Of a stretch of DNA of 64,000 nucleotides, positions 14,300 through 64,000 are shown one piece after another; positions within the stretch are counted from its first letter, which is position 1; every line of letters begins with the position of its first letter. The DNA is taken from positions 4,300,958 to 4,364,957 of the forward strand of contig OY482855.1 of assembly GCA_960531495.1 (NCBI GenBank). Direction: 5' to 3'. The DNA is from Zeus faber. Lineage: Eukaryota; Chordata; Actinopteri; Zeiformes; Zeidae. Made by a program: the position numbers and the translations under genes. The notes beneath the pieces were generated by a model. That model had not been told where the DNA came from and did no database searches. It saw only the letters and a list, made by a program, of their open reading frames with translations.

Positions 14300-14916
14300 A
14301 TAACAGTAATATCACATTTATTTCAAACTATTTCTTGCAAATGCTGCATTACATCCAAAGTGTAACATTGGCTACAGCACGTTGCCAGTAGGAAGAGGTA
14401 CAACATCCTGTTTCTATTCTCAAGAAGAGGTTTATTGCCAAAACAGCAATAATCCTCAAAAACCTGATAATATGGCGTTACCAACCTTTTTGTGGTTAAC
14501 ATAAAAAGTGGTTGACTATCCTGTGAGTTTTCAGTTTTCAAAAAGGAGATTTTACAAGTTTTTTATGGCTTAAAAGCCCCACTGGACTGTATTCAAGTAC
14601 AGGGAGAAGCTGCAGCAGAGGGGTAAGTTACTTAATAGCCAACATTTTAATAAGGCCTGAGTTGAAAAATGGTGAATCTATCTTTTTAAGTATGTCTATT
14701 GTACTCACTCCTAACTTGTTATGATCAAAATAGTGCAAAACAAAAGGTATTCAATTAAAACAGGTGCAAGATTTCTCTATCCATAGCAATTCAGCTTTTG
14801 TTTTCAGTGATTATTGCAAGGATCCCAATATTCAAACTTCAGAAGTAATTTCTCCATCATATCTACTGGATAATATCTAACATTAGTTGGAAGGACATCT
14901 TGTGATAACAGTATTC
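14300..14916 (-). other. pdxdc1: Probable pdxdc1 3' untranslated region
   Basis: This is non-coding sequence following the pdxdc1 stop codon on the minus strand. AATAAA polyadenylation signals occur on the minus strand at 14431-14436 and 14317-14322. The true 3' end is inferred. Confidence 0.5.
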
Positions 14917-63376
<48,460 letters not shown>

Positions 63377-64000
63377 CTGAATATACAGACACACTTTTGA
63401 GATAAATTTGCCAAGGGCCATTTGTTTCTGAGATCTCTTATCACTCACTAATATATACATTTCAAGAGAGAGAGTAAAGGCAGCCTGTCTATCGGAAACA
63501 TTATACACAGGCTTTACCATCTTCTAAACTCTTGTAATAAGAAAATAATTGGCTGAGGAACGATCATGATCCTTCATGGTCTCAATTGATGACACCAAAT
63601 CTGAAAATTTGGAAAATATACCTTTTTTATTAAATGCATATTTCTTGTTTGATTTCTTTGTTTTGTATATCTACTTTCATTAGCTTATTCTTGCCCTGTT
63701 TTTAATTTATTACATTTTTTACTGTTCTACTTTGTAAATGCATTTTTTCTTGCTTGCTTTTCTTTCATATTCATTATATGATGGCCTTCTTTTAATATAT
63801 AACCAGATTACACACAATGTATTTAAGTTTTAATGTAAAGTGAAAAAAAAAAGTCATGTATGAAAGGTTTAATACAAATAAAGGTTTTGATGTTGTTGTT
63901 GAGCCCCCGCAGGGCTGCACCCCTAATGTTCTTATTGCCCTATTGTCGTCTCTCGGAAGTCATTCATCCAGCCACCTGCACCTTGTGGACTGCATAGCAT
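63377..64000. other. pdxdc1 intron, no exon recognised
   Basis: AT-rich. I looked on the minus strand for the upstream exon (human residues before IQNIG) and did not find it. Confidence 0.5.

Overview
The window looks like nuclear DNA of a teleost fish. It carries vertebrate genes split by GT/AG introns, long CA/GT microsatellites and a dense load of fish-type mobile elements: seven Tc1 transposons, hAT-like elements, tRNA-derived SINEs, L2- and Rex1-like LINEs and a Ty3/gypsy remnant. The species cannot be named from the sequence alone. Nothing looks prokaryotic, and there is no CRISPR array, operon or rRNA.

Two host genes are supported, both on the minus strand. The main one is pdxdc1 (pyridoxal-dependent decarboxylase domain-containing 1). 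I traced 19 consecutive coding exons from 63376 down to the stop codon at 14917-14919. Every splice phase agrees across all 18 introns, giving about 706 residues. The N-terminal exons lie beyond the right edge. Downstream, at 6785-6968, is the first coding exon of a gspt1-type gene (translation termination factor eRF3), recognised by its overlapping PAM2 motifs and lying in a CpG-rich promoter region. The rest of that gene is off the left edge, so positions 1-6784 are its first intron.

Layout: 1-6784, gspt1 intron 1, with an hAT-type MITE, an L2 tail and a roughly 230-bp direct duplication; 6600-7360, CpG island and exon 1; 7.7-12.8 kb, intergenic DNA with two dead Tc1 elements, one split by a SINE; 14.3-15.4 kb, 3' end of pdxdc1; 15.5-22.4 kb, one intron holding a dead Tc1, a gypsy element with integrase ahead of reverse transcriptase, and a Rex1-like LINE; 23.3-29.8 kb, a cluster of eight exons with small hAT/MITE insertions; 29.8-39.7 kb, introns with an hAT MITE and a decayed Tc1; 40.3-48.4 kb, an intron with a MITE, a truncated Tc1, a LINE fragment and an intact Tc1 (44325-45919); 49.7-60.4 kb, an intron with two dead Tc1 copies and a roughly 5.7-kb L2-like LINE whose 3' part has grown into a higher-order tandem repeat; 60.4-63.4 kb, three exons and another hAT-like MITE.

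I did not find a clearly new multi-gene system. The most notable points are the intact and possibly mobile Tc1; the gypsy remnant with the order PR-IN-RT-RNase H and an excised integrase core; loss of the PLP-binding lysine in the decarboxylase-like pdxdc1 product; CA/GT tracts abutting Tc1 ends, including an inverted pair around one element; and the amplified LINE 3' region.
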